Positions 42,577 to 50,744 of a stretch of DNA of 64,000 nucleotides are shown one piece after another. Position 1 is the stretch's first letter, and each line of letters starts with the position of its first letter. Below the pieces are notes generated by a model that was not told where the DNA came from, did no database searches, and saw nothing but the letters and a program-made list of their open reading frames with translations. The translations under genes and the position numbers were made by a program. The stretch is from contig NZ_CP109031.1 of assembly GCF_036226925.1 (NCBI RefSeq), positions 5,208,001-5,272,000 of the forward strand, given 5' to 3'. This DNA comes from Streptomyces sp. NBC_00659 (GTDB taxonomy: Bacteria > Actinomycetota > Actinomycetes > Streptomycetales > Streptomycetaceae).

Positions 42577-42783
42577 TGCGTCACCTGCGTCACGGCGGCC
42601 CGCAAAACGGCGGGTGACCTGGGCATACAGCAGTGACGCAGACGGCCCCCGGCTGCGTCACGCCGCGTCACCCGCGTCACGGATGACGGACAGCCTGCGT
42701 CACCCGTGACGCACCCTTGCCCCTCTGCGTCACCAAAAACCGCAGGTCAGAAGCCTGAATGACGCAGGTGACGCTGTGACGCA
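42577..42783. repeat. GCGTCA-core iteron array, candidate origin or control region
   Basis: Twelve copies of the core GCGTCA/TGACGC in 207 bp, most as TGCGTCAC: + strand at 42577, 42586, 42654, 42665, 42674, 42696 and 42726; - strand at 42633, 42706, 42760, 42768 and 42776. It lies between the replication ATPase and xis. Spacing is irregular but many neighbours are 9-10 bp apart, about one helical turn. No gene is encoded between 42462 and 42855. Confidence 0.75.
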
Positions 42784-42855
42784 GAAATCCACACCTCGGA
42801 CAGGCGCGCCCCCCTGACAAGCACTCATGACCCTCCCGCTAGGAGGCACTCCGGA

Positions 42856-43077
42856 ATGAGCGTCACGCTCGCCCCTCACCTTGAGCGGCTCTTGTACCGG
42901 CCGGAAGAAGCAGCGGCCACGCTCGGCATCGGCCGGTCGCTGATCTACGAGGAAATCCGCCTCGGACGACTCCGGACGGTCCGCATCGGTCGTCGCCGAC
43001 TTGTCCCGCCTGAGTACGTCGCGCAGTACGTCGAACTCCTTAAGCGCGAAGCGGAAGCCGTCGCCCGAACCGCCTGA
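42856..43077 (+). CDS. xis: Excisionase (MerR-like helix-turn-helix, Xis)
   Basis: 73 aa from the ATG at 42856, with CTAGGAGG about 9 nt upstream. The winged-helix signature RLLYRPEEAAATLGIGRSLIYEEIRLGRLRTVRIGRRRLVPPEYVAQYVELL is the typical excisionase-family domain with almost nothing else. It bends DNA at the att sites so that Int excises the element. It lies directly before int, separated by a hairpin. Confidence 0.9.
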   Translation: MSVTLAPHLERLLYRPEEAAATLGIGRSLIYEEIRLGRLRTVRIGRRRLVPPEYVAQYVELLKREAEAVARTA

Positions 43078-43101
43078 ACACCGTTCCACCCCTACGCACT
43101 T

Positions 43102-43136
43102 CGGCAGGGCCGCGCTTCCATAGCGCGGCCCTGCCG
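43102..43136 (+). terminator. 15-bp perfect hairpin between xis and int
   Basis: CGGCAGGGCCGCGCT pairs with AGCGCGGCCCTGCCG across a TCCAT loop. It lies in the 74-bp gap, so int may have its own supply of transcripts or be attenuated relative to xis. Confidence 0.75.
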
Positions 43137-43151
43137 TTTGGAGAGCACCAC

Positions 43152-44333
43152 ATGACCGAGACGCCGAAGCGTGCCCGCAGAGCTGGCCACGGTGAAGACA
43201 CGATCTATTGGGACGCCGCGAAGAATCGCTACGTCGGCGCGGTATCTCTGGGGTACGCCCCGAACGGCAAGCGTCGTCGCCCGAAGGTCTACGGCAAGAC
43301 CAAGACCGAGGTGCGCCAGAAGATCCGTGACCTGAAGAAGGAAGTGCAATCCGGCGTCAAAGCGCCGGCCAACTACACCGTGACCGATGCAGTGAACGAC
43401 TGGCTTGAGCGCGGGCTCAAGGGACGCGATGAGAAGGGCACCATCGGCAAGAACCGCTCGATGGCGAACAAGCACCTCATCCCATTCATCGGCAAGGCAA
43501 AACTGAAAGACCTCAGCGCGGACGATGTCGACGACTGGCTGGACGACAGGGCTGAGTTCCTCGCGACGCGCAGCCTTCGCGACCTCCTCGCCGTTCTCCG
43601 TCGCTCCATCGAGCAGGCACAGCGAAGGGACAAGGCCGCGCGGAACGTCGCCCTACTCGTCACCGCGCCGGAAGGGCGGCCCGGACGTCCGAGCAAGGCA
43701 CTGAACTTGAAGCAGGCGGAAGCTGTGCTTGCTGCCGCTCGCCCGTCACGGCTGTACGCCTACCTTGTGCTCTCGCTACTCGGCGGTGTGCGGACGGAAG
43801 AGGCGCGGCCCCTCACCTGGGACCACGTCTTCTTGGAGACAGGGGATGGTGTGCCGTCGCACGTCGCTGTATGGCGGTCGGTGCGCAAGCACGGCGAGAC
43901 AAAGACCAGGAAGAGCCGCCGGACCATCGCCCTGCCGCAACAGGTGGTCGACGTGCTCGAAGAGCACAAGCGGTGGCAGAAGCAGGAGCGGGCGTCGAAG
44001 GGGATGGAGTGGAGTCCGGCCGGCCGCGTATTCACCACCCGGAGCGGTGAGCCGCTGGACGCGGCAAACGTGCGGCGTGACTTCAAAGCCATAGTGAGGA
44101 AGGCAGGACTCGCGCCTGAGTGGACTCCGCGGGAGCTGAGGCACAGCTTCGTCTCGCTGCTCTCGGACCACGGCATCCCGTTGGAGCGCATCGCGCAGCT
44201 TGTCGGACACACCAGCCAGGCGACGACGGAAGCCGTCTACCGCAAACAGCTCCGGCCGGTCATCACTGAGGGTGCGGAAGCGATGGACGAGATCTTTGCC
44301 CAGCGGCGCGAGGCGCCCGTTCGCGAGGCTTGA
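43152..44333 (+). CDS. int: Tyrosine-type site-specific integrase of the AICE
   Basis: 393 aa from the ATG at 43152. The arm-binding N-terminus is GHGEDTIYWDAAKNRYVGAVSLGY...GKTKTEVRQKIRDLKK. The core-binding helical domain follows (TVTDAVNDWLERGLKG, LKDLSADDVDDWLDD), then the catalytic domain: R214 in GGVRTEEARPLTW, LRHSFVSLL, GHTSQATTEAVYRKQL with nucleophile Y363. It cuts within the tRNA-Pro sequence at attB/attP. The gene ends 34 bp before attR, the usual position. Confidence 0.95.
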   Translation: MTETPKRARRAGHGEDTIYWDAAKNRYVGAVSLGYAPNGKRRRPKVYGKTKTEVRQKIRDLKKEVQSGVKAPANYTVTDAVNDWLERGLKGRDEKGTIGKNRSMANKHLIPFIGKAKLKDLSADDVDDWLDDRAEFLATRSLRDLLAVLRRSIEQAQRRDKAARNVALLVTAPEGRPGRPSKALNLKQAEAVLAAARPSRLYAYLVLSLLGGVRTEEARPLTWDHVFLETGDGVPSHVAVWRSVRKHGETKTRKSRRTIALPQQVVDVLEEHKRWQKQERASKGMEWSPAGRVFTTRSGEPLDAANVRRDFKAIVRKAGLAPEWTPRELRHSFVSLLSDHGIPLERIAQLVGHTSQATTEAVYRKQLRPVITEGAEAMDEIFAQRREAPVREA

Positions 44334-44367
44334 TCAGAATCCGTTGGCCCCCTGTTTGGCTCCCCAA

Positions 44368-44460
44368 GCACGACAGAGGCCCATTCGCGATCACGCGAAT
44401 GGGCCTCTGACCTGTGTCGGGGTGGCGGGATTTGAACCCACGACCTCTTCGTCCCGAACG
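44368..44460. repeat. attR: 93-bp direct repeat within tRNA-Pro and its terminator
   Basis: Identical to attL (25177-25269) at 92 of 93 positions. It covers the 3' 44 nt of the intact tRNA-Pro and the downstream terminator hairpin (44374-44388 with 44395-44409, 15-bp stem). Confidence 0.92.
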
Positions 44461-44490
44461 AAGCGCGCTGCCAAGCTGCGCTACACCCCG
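44417..44490 (-). tRNA. tRNA-Pro (anticodon CGG)
   Basis: 74 nt, reverse strand: acceptor CGGGGTG with CACCCCG, D-stem GCGC/GCGC, anticodon stem CTTCG/CGAAG with loop TTCGGGA (U33, anticodon CGG, G37), T-arm GTGGG-TTCAAAT-CCCGC. CCA is not encoded. It is the integration target: the element restored the 3' half on insertion, so the tRNA stays functional. Confidence 0.95.
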
Positions 44491-44518
44491 ATTGTCGCTG
44501 CTCTCGCGGCGACGTCGT

Positions 44519-45319
44519 TTACTTTAGCCCACCGGTGGCCTGAGACGAAATCCGGTTTTCTGGGCGTCGGAGGCGGCGTCGGACGGGGTCGGGGCGCACG
44601 TGGTCGAGGACGACGATGAGGAGGGCCAGGACGTAGAAGGCGACGCCGAGGATGGCGGTGTTGCCGAGGACGCCTCCGTAGCCGTGCCGTTCCGCGTCGA
44701 CGAAGGAGTAGAGGTAGCGCGCCGGGGTTCCGGGCGTCAGCATCGCGCCCCGGGCGAGGCAGAACGCCAGGTAGGCGAGGGGGTAGATCAGCCACGTCGC
44801 CGCGTTGCGCAGTGCCAGCGGGGTCGGGCGGGTCAGCAGCAGCCAGTCGAGGACCACGGCGATCGGCGTGACCGTGTGGAGGAGCTGATTGGCGACCGCG
44901 TGCCAGCCGGAGAGCGCATCGTTGCCTCCGGTCATGGAGAACGGGGTCGACTGGTCCGCCAGGATGAGGTGGTAGACCAGGCCCGTGATCGAGATGTAGA
45001 TCAATGTGCCGCCGGTCAGCACCCCGGGCAGGGGCCTGCGCGCCGACCAGGCCCGGCGGGCGGATGCCGCGAAGACCACGGCGACGAGCAGGTTGGTCTG
45101 GATCGTGAAGTAGCTCAGCACGCGGGCCGGGGAGCCCAGCTTCATCTCGATGGCCACGCCTGTCATCGCCGCGAGGGCCGCCAGGGCGCGGTAGGCCGCC
45201 ACGGCCGGGCGGGGGGAGGGGGCCACCACCGCCGTCGCGGGGACGAAGGAGCGGGTCGACGGGAGGATGCCCGGTATCGCGGGGAGATCGGGTATGTCCC
45301 TGGGCATAGGGGTGATCAT
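44519..45319 (-). CDS. Pr6Pr family integral membrane protein
   Basis: 266 aa from the ATG at 45319; an ATG at 45307 is also possible. About six to seven hydrophobic helices are seen, with [38 protein letters not shown] and [18 protein letters not shown] matching the Pr6Pr (FAR-17a/AIG1-like) family of six-helix proteins. The histidines and aspartate in the loops are conserved features. Function in bacteria is unknown. Confidence 0.85.
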   Translation of the reverse strand: MITPMPRDIPDLPAIPGILPSTRSFVPATAVVAPSPRPAVAAYRALAALAAMTGVAIEMKLGSPARVLSYFTIQTNLLVAVVFAASARRAWSARRPLPGVLTGGTLIYISITGLVYHLILADQSTPFSMTGGNDALSGWHAVANQLLHTVTPIAVVLDWLLLTRPTPLALRNAATWLIYPLAYLAFCLARGAMLTPGTPARYLYSFVDAERHGYGGVLGNTAILGVAFYVLALLIVVLDHVRPDPVRRRLRRPENRISSQATGGLK

Positions 45320-45400
45320 GCCCTCACGCTAAGCGGATCGGGGCATTCGGGCGATATGGGTCGACTAGGTGGGTTACGCGGCCGTTCGGTGACGTTTTGC

Positions 45401-45480
45401 GGTGACGACGTCCAGCGGTGACGTCCTACGTCCAGCGGTGACGTCCTACGTCCGGCGGTGACGTCCTACGTCCGACGGTG
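45401..45480. repeat. 20-bp tandem repeat upstream of the Pr6Pr gene
   Basis: Three near-identical units (ACGTCCTACGTCCAGCGGTG and two variants at the 14th-15th bases, 45421-45480), with a partial copy at 45401-45420 and decay into 45481-45500. They lie about 100-160 bp upstream of the leftward gene. Confidence 0.85.
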
Positions 45481-45811
45481 ATGTCGCCCGGTGGCGTCGC
45501 CACACCGGCGTCGGCGCCGTCCGCCGCGCCCCGCGGTGACGGTTCGTGTCGGCGGGACTCTGTGGCGTCTTCGGTCTGTGCAGTCGAGCCCGCGTCTTCA
45601 CGGGTCGGCCCGGTCCGGCGGAATTCATCCCCGTTCCGGGCCGCCCGGCCATGACGTGACCGGGCGCCGGGCCGGCCATGGCGCGCCCTCGACCCCGATC
45701 CCGACCAGGGCACCGCCCCCGAACCAGACCGGGACATCGGCTGCCGCCCACCGGCCGCCGACCCTCGGCCGTAGCCCGCGACCGGCTTCGCCCCTATGCC
45801 CCCTGGAACCC
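45481..45811. other. Intergenic, G+C-rich, no gene
   Basis: About 330 bp between the repeats and the phosphoesterase stop codon. Long frames cross it on both strands but their composition is proline/arginine noise. Confidence 0.45.
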
Positions 45812-46738
45812 CTACGCCCGCTCCACCAGCGTCAGCAGTGACGCCTCCGGCGGGCAGGCGAAGCGGACCGGTGTGTAGCGGCTCGCGCCGCAGCCCGCCG
45901 AGACGTGCATGTACGAGGTCCGGCCCTCCGCCGTATGCCTGGAGAGGCCCTTGACGCGGTCCGTGTCCAGGTCGCAGTTGGTGACGAAGGCGCCGTAGAA
46001 GGGGAGGCAGATCTGGCCGCCGTGGGTGTGGCCGGCCAGGATCAGGGGGTAGCCGTCGGCCGTGAAGGCGTCCAGGCAGCGCAGGTACGGGGCGTGTACG
46101 ACGCCCATCGAGAAGTCGGCGGACGCGGACGGGCCGCCGGCCACGCGGGCGTAGCGGTCGCGCTTGATGTGCGGGTCGTCGAGGCCGGTCAGCTCGATCT
46201 CCGTGCCCTCTATCTTCAGCGTCCCCCGCGTGTTCGTCAGGTTCAGCCAGCCCGCGGTGTCGAAACCGTCGCGCAGGTCCTCCCACGGGTTGTGGACGGC
46301 GCCCACGACCGGCTTGTTGCCGTTCAGCCCGTGACGGCCCGCCGCCTTCTCGAACAAGTAGCGGGCGGGGTTGCGGAGTGTGGGGCCGTAGTAGTCGTTC
46401 GAACCGAAGACATAGGCGCCGGGGAGCTCCATCAGGGGGCCGAGTGCGTCCAGCACCTCGGGCACGCCCTCCGGGTCCGAGAGGTTGTCCCCGGTGTTGA
46501 GCACGAAGTCGGGGCGCAGTCCGGCCAGGGAGCGCAGCCAGCGCTGCTTCTTGCGCTGTCCGCTCACCATGTGGATGTCCGAGACCTGAAGAATGCGCAA
46601 CGGCCGCATACCCGGCGGCAGGACCGGAACGGTCACCCGCCGCAGGCGGAAGGAACGGGCCTCGAACCCCGCCGAGTACAGCAGACCGGCGGCGCCCACC
46701 GCCGTGATTCCCAGGGGTACTCCGTATCGCGCGCGCAT
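45812..46738 (-). CDS. Metallophosphoesterase with N-terminal membrane anchor
   Basis: 308 aa from the ATG at 46738. A hydrophobic start (YGVPLGITAVGAAGLLYSAG) precedes the calcineurin-like domain: ILQVSDIHMV (first metal D-x-H), NTGDNLSD (GDN), FGSNDYYGP (GND variant), and GHTHGGQICLPFYG (GHTHGG). The metal-site set is complete, so it is an active phosphoesterase, probably acting on a lipid or nucleotide at the membrane, as in YkuE-type enzymes. Length is normal. Confidence 0.93.
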   Translation of the reverse strand: MRARYGVPLGITAVGAAGLLYSAGFEARSFRLRRVTVPVLPPGMRPLRILQVSDIHMVSGQRKKQRWLRSLAGLRPDFVLNTGDNLSDPEGVPEVLDALGPLMELPGAYVFGSNDYYGPTLRNPARYLFEKAAGRHGLNGNKPVVGAVHNPWEDLRDGFDTAGWLNLTNTRGTLKIEGTEIELTGLDDPHIKRDRYARVAGGPSASADFSMGVVHAPYLRCLDAFTADGYPLILAGHTHGGQICLPFYGAFVTNCDLDTDRVKGLSRHTAEGRTSYMHVSAGCGASRYTPVRFACPPEASLLTLVERA

Positions 46739-46911
46739 ACTCCCATCGTGTCAGACTCCGGTGAGCGCTCTTGACCGCCTGTGGACAGCCCCGGCAACCC
46801 CGTCCGGGGCAGCGGGAGAAGATGGTTCCGGACAGGCCGCCGGCCCTCGGTCGGGGCGGCGCCGCGAAATCAACAGGCGTCCGCATCACCGCACCTGCGA
46901 CACTTGACGGC

Positions 46912-47376
46912 ATGACCACGCTCAAGTCGAAGTTGCAGGAAGACCTCAACGCCGCGATCAAGGGGCGCGACGAGCTCCGCTCCTCGACGATCCGGCTGAC
47001 CCTCTCCGCGATCACCAATGAGGAGGTCGCGGGCAAGACCAAGCGCGAACTCTCCGACGAGGAAGTGCAGAAGGTGATCGCCCGCGAGGCGAAGAAGCGT
47101 CGTGAGGCCGCCGAGGCCTTCACGCAGGGCGGGCGTCCCGAGTCGGCCGAGCGTGAGCGGGCGGAGGGCGAGATCCTCGCCGTGTATCTGCCCAAGCAGC
47201 TTTCCGACGAGGAGCTTCAGCAGATCGTCGCCCAGGCCGTCGAGGAGGCCAAGGCGGCCGGCGCCGAGGGGCCGCGCGCGATGGGCGCCGTCATGAAGAT
47301 CGTGAACCCGAAGGTGGCCGGGCAGGCCGAGGGCGGCCGCGTCGCCGCCGTCGTGAAGCAGTTGCTCGCGGGCTGA
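46912..47376 (+). CDS. GatB/YqeY domain protein
   Basis: 154 aa from the ATG at 46912. All-helical with the family blocks LKSKLQEDLNAAIKGRDELRSSTIRLTLSAI, REAKKRREAAEAF and YLPKQLSDEEL, then MGAVMKIVNPKVAGQAEGGRVAAVVK. The same fold forms the tail of GatB, which binds tRNA in the transamidosome, so tRNA contact is likely. It converges on the PBP gene, with a long bidirectional terminator between. Confidence 0.93.
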   Translation: MTTLKSKLQEDLNAAIKGRDELRSSTIRLTLSAITNEEVAGKTKRELSDEEVQKVIAREAKKRREAAEAFTQGGRPESAERERAEGEILAVYLPKQLSDEELQQIVAQAVEEAKAAGAEGPRAMGAVMKIVNPKVAGQAEGGRVAAVVKQLLAG

Positions 47377-47447
47377 CGCCATCGCCGATGGGGCCTGTAC
47401 GGGTCCGGTCGCGCCCGCCGCGCGACACCCGAGAAGCCCTTGACGCC

Positions 47448-47492
47448 GAACGCCCCGTGGGCCAGGAATCGATCCTGGCCCACGGGGCGTTC
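47448..47492. terminator. 20-bp perfect bidirectional terminator
   Basis: GAACGCCCCGTGGGCCAGGA (47448-47467) pairs exactly with 47473-47492 across a 5-nt loop, between the convergent YqeY and PBP genes. Confidence 0.88.
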
Positions 47493-47516
47493 GCGCGTCT
47501 GCTCCCGGCGTACGGG

Positions 47517-49802
47517 TCAGCGTTGGCCGCCGTCGCCTCCGTTGCCGCTGTTCGTGTTGCCCTGGATGAACCCGTCGGGGAGGGAGAAGGAAGGAGTCGG
47601 GAACACCACTCCGCCGTCGCTCTGGCCGCTGATGGTGCTGCCGTCGGTGGTGCTGCCGTTTCCGTTGCCGCCGTGCCGGCCGCGGCCGCGGTTGTCGTCG
47701 TCCTGGCCCTTGTCCTTGTCCTTGTCCCTGTCCGGGTCGGGAATGTTGACCAGGTTGAAGGACGGGGCGTCCTTGCCCGTGAGAGCGCCCGTCATCAGGT
47801 CCCGCCAGATCGGGCCGGGGACCTGACCGCCGTACACCTTGTCGTGCCAGACGCCGCCGATCTTGATGTTCCTCATCTGGACCTGCTGGGTGGCGCTGCC
47901 GACCCAGACGGCGCCGGACAGGTTCGGCGTGTAGCCGACGAACCAGGCGTTCTTGCGCTCGTCGGTGGTACCGGTCTTGCCGGCGTTGGCGCGGTCGGTG
48001 AGACCGGCCTGCTGGCCCGTACCGGAGTCGATCACGCCGCTCAGCAGGCTGTTGACGGTGTCCGCGGTCGTCTCGGACATGGCCCGCGAGCAGGTCGACT
48101 TGGGCACGTCCAGGGACTTCTCACGGCCGCCGATCTGCTGGCTGATCGACTCGATGGCGACCGGGGTGCAGTACATGCCGCGGGAGGCGAAGGCGGCGTA
48201 GGCCGTGGCCATGGTGAGCGGTGAGATGCCCCTGGCGCCCAGGGCGATGGAGGGCACCTGGGGGAGCTTGTCGCCGTTGCCCTGGACCACGCCGAGCTTG
48301 CCGATCTGGTTCATGACCGGGCACAGGCCGATGTCGGAGATCATCTGCACGAAGTAGGTGTTGACCGATTTGGCCATCGCCTCCTTCAGCTGATAGGGGC
48401 CCTGCTCGGACTCGCTCTCGTTCGGGACCTTCTCGTTCCTCTGGTTCGTCCACGGCTTGCTGCCGCAGGTCTGCACCGGGCTGGGGTAGGGCATCGAGTT
48501 CGGCGAGGAGTACTCCTGCGTCGCCGGCCGGCCCTGCTCCAGCGCGGCCGCTGCCACGAACGGCTTGAACGTCGAGCCGGTCGGGAAGCCGAAGTTCGAG
48601 CCGCCCATGTCGTAGTTGACCGAGTAGTTGTACTCGGTCTCGTTCGTTCCGGTACCGAACGCCTTCGACTGGCCCATCCCGAGGATCTTCCCGGTGCCGG
48701 GCTCGACCAGGGTGGCCGCCGCCGCGACCTTGTCGGACTTGTAGACGTGGTCCTTCAGCGACGCCTGGATCGACGCCTGGGACTGCGGGTCGAGCGTCGT
48801 ACGGATCGTCAGGCCGCCCTGGTTCCAGACCTTCGCCCGATCCTCCCTGGTCTTGCCGAAGACCGGGTCGCTCAGGAAGACCTTCTCCACGTACTTGCAG
48901 AAGAAGCCGGCGCCCTTGACGGCCGTGATGCAGCCGTTCTTCGGCCGGCTGACGTGCAGCCCGAGCTTCGTCGCCTTGGCGGCGTCGGCCTGCTCCTGGG
49001 AGATGTCGTGCACCTCGGCCATGCGCTGCAGCACGGTGTTGCGGCGCTTGAGGGCCTCCTCCTCGTCGTTCACCGGGTCGTACCGGCTCGGCGACTGGAC
49101 GATGCCCGCGAGCAGCGCGGACTCCTGGAGGTTCAGCTTCTTGGCGGGCTTGGAGAAGTAACGCTGGGAGGCGGCCTCGACGCCGTACGCCTGCTCCCCG
49201 AAGAACGTGATGTTCAGGTAGTTCTCGAGGATCTTCTTCTTGCCCAGCTTCTCTTCCAGCTGGATCGCGTACTTGAGCTCGCGGATCTTGCGGCCGATGG
49301 TCTGCTGGGTGGCCTGGGCGACCTTCGTCGGGTCGTCGCCGGCCTCCTCGACGAAGTAGTTCTTCACCAGCTGCTGGGTCAGGGTGGAGGCACCCTGGGA
49401 CACCCCGCCGTTCTGCGCGTTCTGGTTGACCGCGCGGAGGATGCCCTTCAGGTCGATCGCGCCGTGCTGGTAGAAGCGCGAGTCCTCGATCGCGACGATC
49501 GCCTTCTGCATGTAGGGCGAGATGTTCTTGAGGTCGAGCACCGTGCGGTCGCGCGAGTAGACCGTCGCGATCTGCCCGCCCTTGCTGTCCAGGATCGTGG
49601 TCCGCTGACTCAGCGACGGACTCTTCAGATTGTCTGGAATGTCGTCGAACCCCTGGACCGAGCCCTTGGCCGCCAGGCCGAGCGCGCCCGCGGCGGGCAG
49701 CGCGATTCCGGCCATGACGGCGCCCGCGAGCACGCTGACACCGAGGAACTTGGCGGCCTGCTGCGTAGAGGACAGACCACCGCCCGAGCGCTTCTTTGGC
49801 AT
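47517..49802 (-). CDS. Bifunctional penicillin-binding protein (class A, transglycosylase/transpeptidase)
   Basis: 761 aa from the ATG at 49802. It has a short cytoplasmic start, a membrane helix (AKFLGVSVLAGAVMAGIALPAAGALG), and a GT51 glycosyltransferase domain with E106 in EDSRFYQHGA, GASTLTQQLVKNYF and KKILENYLNITFFG. The transpeptidase domain follows: S410-TFK, S479-VN, K609-TGT. A Gly/Asp/Lys-rich disordered tail of about 75 residues ends the chain. It polymerises and cross-links peptidoglycan outside the membrane. Divergent from wblA; the same neighbourhood is known from Streptomyces coelicolor. Confidence 0.96.
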   Translation of the reverse strand: MPKKRSGGGLSSTQQAAKFLGVSVLAGAVMAGIALPAAGALGLAAKGSVQGFDDIPDNLKSPSLSQRTTILDSKGGQIATVYSRDRTVLDLKNISPYMQKAIVAIEDSRFYQHGAIDLKGILRAVNQNAQNGGVSQGASTLTQQLVKNYFVEEAGDDPTKVAQATQQTIGRKIRELKYAIQLEEKLGKKKILENYLNITFFGEQAYGVEAASQRYFSKPAKKLNLQESALLAGIVQSPSRYDPVNDEEEALKRRNTVLQRMAEVHDISQEQADAAKATKLGLHVSRPKNGCITAVKGAGFFCKYVEKVFLSDPVFGKTREDRAKVWNQGGLTIRTTLDPQSQASIQASLKDHVYKSDKVAAAATLVEPGTGKILGMGQSKAFGTGTNETEYNYSVNYDMGGSNFGFPTGSTFKPFVAAAALEQGRPATQEYSSPNSMPYPSPVQTCGSKPWTNQRNEKVPNESESEQGPYQLKEAMAKSVNTYFVQMISDIGLCPVMNQIGKLGVVQGNGDKLPQVPSIALGARGISPLTMATAYAAFASRGMYCTPVAIESISQQIGGREKSLDVPKSTCSRAMSETTADTVNSLLSGVIDSGTGQQAGLTDRANAGKTGTTDERKNAWFVGYTPNLSGAVWVGSATQQVQMRNIKIGGVWHDKVYGGQVPGPIWRDLMTGALTGKDAPSFNLVNIPDPDRDKDKDKGQDDDNRGRGRHGGNGNGSTTDGSTISGQSDGGVVFPTPSFSLPDGFIQGNTNSGNGGDGGQR

Positions 49803-50207
49803 GAGGGCAGCCTACGTTCTCATTCGCCGGACACGCGTATATGCCTTGGCCTAAGCTGCTCTCAACTGTCACAGCAGTGCGGCCACGTATCAATACGTCC
49901 GGCGACCCCGAATCGTTCCGGAGGTTCCGCGTTCTTGTGGAGCGCGTGTCCGAATCAACCTTGTGTGTCACATGGTGCCCGTTGTGACTCGACCCAACTG
50001 TCCTGGTTTGCCGGGATGGTCGCGCATGTCCTCGGCTCACTCCCCCGGGTGATCTGCCGCTTACGCATAGTCCGTTCGGGCCATTCAAGATTGGGCCCGA
50101 AGGGGGTGTTGCGCTGTGCCCACCTTCCGTAACGTCCTCAACTGGCGGCGGTGAATATGCCGCTGCCGCCGTGGGGGAGCCTCGATTCGGGAGAGGACGG
50201 CGCCGGT
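49803..50207. promoter_or_regulatory. Long regulatory region upstream of wblA
   Basis: About 400 bp without a gene. It contains a dyad GTCACA-N10-TGTGAC at 49967-49988, a possible operator, 220 bp before the wblA start. wblA promoters are developmentally controlled in Streptomyces; which factor binds here cannot be said from sequence. Confidence 0.5.
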
Positions 50208-50546
50208 ATGGGCTGGGTAACCGACTGGAGTGCGCAGGCGGCCTGCCGCACTACCGATCCAGATGAACTGTTCGTTCAAGGAGCAGCGCAGAACAGGGCC
50301 AAGGCAGTGTGCACCGGATGTCCGGTTCGCACGGAGTGCCTCGCCGACGCGCTCGACAACCGCGTCGAATTCGGCGTGTGGGGTGGCATGACCGAGCGTG
50401 AGCGCCGCGCATTGCTGCGCCGGCGGCCGACCGTCACCTCGTGGCGTCGCCTGCTCGAGACCGCGCGTACGGAGTACGAGCGCGGGGCGGGCCTGCTGCC
50501 CCTCGACGAGGAAGAGGTGTACGAGCGCTACGCGGCCGTGGGGTGA
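50208..50546 (+). CDS. wblA: WhiB-like [4Fe-4S] regulator WblA
   Basis: 112 aa from the ATG at 50208, ribosome site GAGAGGA; this start gives the known protein MGWVTDWSAQAACRTT. The cluster cysteines are C13, C35, C38 and C44 (CxxC within VCTGCPVRTEC), then FGVWGGMTERERRALLRRR, the WhiB turn and basic DNA-contact stretch. WblA in Streptomyces controls the switch to sporulation and represses antibiotic production; I infer the same here because gene and neighbours match. Downstream is a 31-bp direct repeat. Confidence 0.95.
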   Translation: MGWVTDWSAQAACRTTDPDELFVQGAAQNRAKAVCTGCPVRTECLADALDNRVEFGVWGGMTERERRALLRRRPTVTSWRRLLETARTEYERGAGLLPLDEEEVYERYAAVG

Positions 50547-50677
50547 GGGGAGCCGCCCGGCGCGGCCAGGACGCCGCTCTCGGGCCCCTCAAGCCCGCCA
50601 GGGCCCTTCCCGGGCCCGCTCGGTGGTCGCGGGGACCGGGCAGGGACTGAAGCGTCCCCGCGGGGTCTCCGTACTCG

Positions 50678-50744
50678 GCTTTCGGGGAGCTCCGGCCGGT
50701 GGGCCGCGGCTCAGCTTTCGGGGAGCTCCGGCCGGTGGGCCGCG
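50678..50744. repeat. 31-bp direct repeat at the end of the ArsA-type gene
   Basis: Exact copies at 50678-50708 and 50714-50744 (GCTTTCGGGGAGCTCCGGCC and 11 more bases). The right copy encodes the last 10-11 residues of the ATPase. The left copy lies just after its stop, as if the gene end was duplicated. Confidence 0.85.

Larger units (their letters stand above)
25177..44460. mobile_element. Actinomycete integrative and conjugative element (AICE) in tRNA-Pro
   Basis: Bounded by 93-bp direct repeats (25177-25269 and 44368-44460, 92 of 93 identical), giving a unit of about 19.2 kb. It carries the full AICE gene set on the right two thirds: GntR regulator, DUF6284, DUF2637, RRQRL-motif protein, FtsK/TraB-type translocase, primase-polymerase, replication ATPase, xis and int. 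The left third is cargo. No relaxase or type IV secretion genes are seen, which agrees with the double-stranded TraB-type transfer of this class. xis, int and both att sites look intact, so excision is plausible. Confidence 0.9.

Noticed and set aside
42577..42783. CRISPR array
   Set aside because: The repeats are only 6-8 bp, occur in both orientations, and have no spacer-length regularity or cas genes nearby.
45426..47195. 589-aa reverse frame over the metallophosphoesterase
   Set aside because: It lies out of frame with the clearly conserved phosphoesterase and has the Arg/Pro/Gly composition of a shadow frame.
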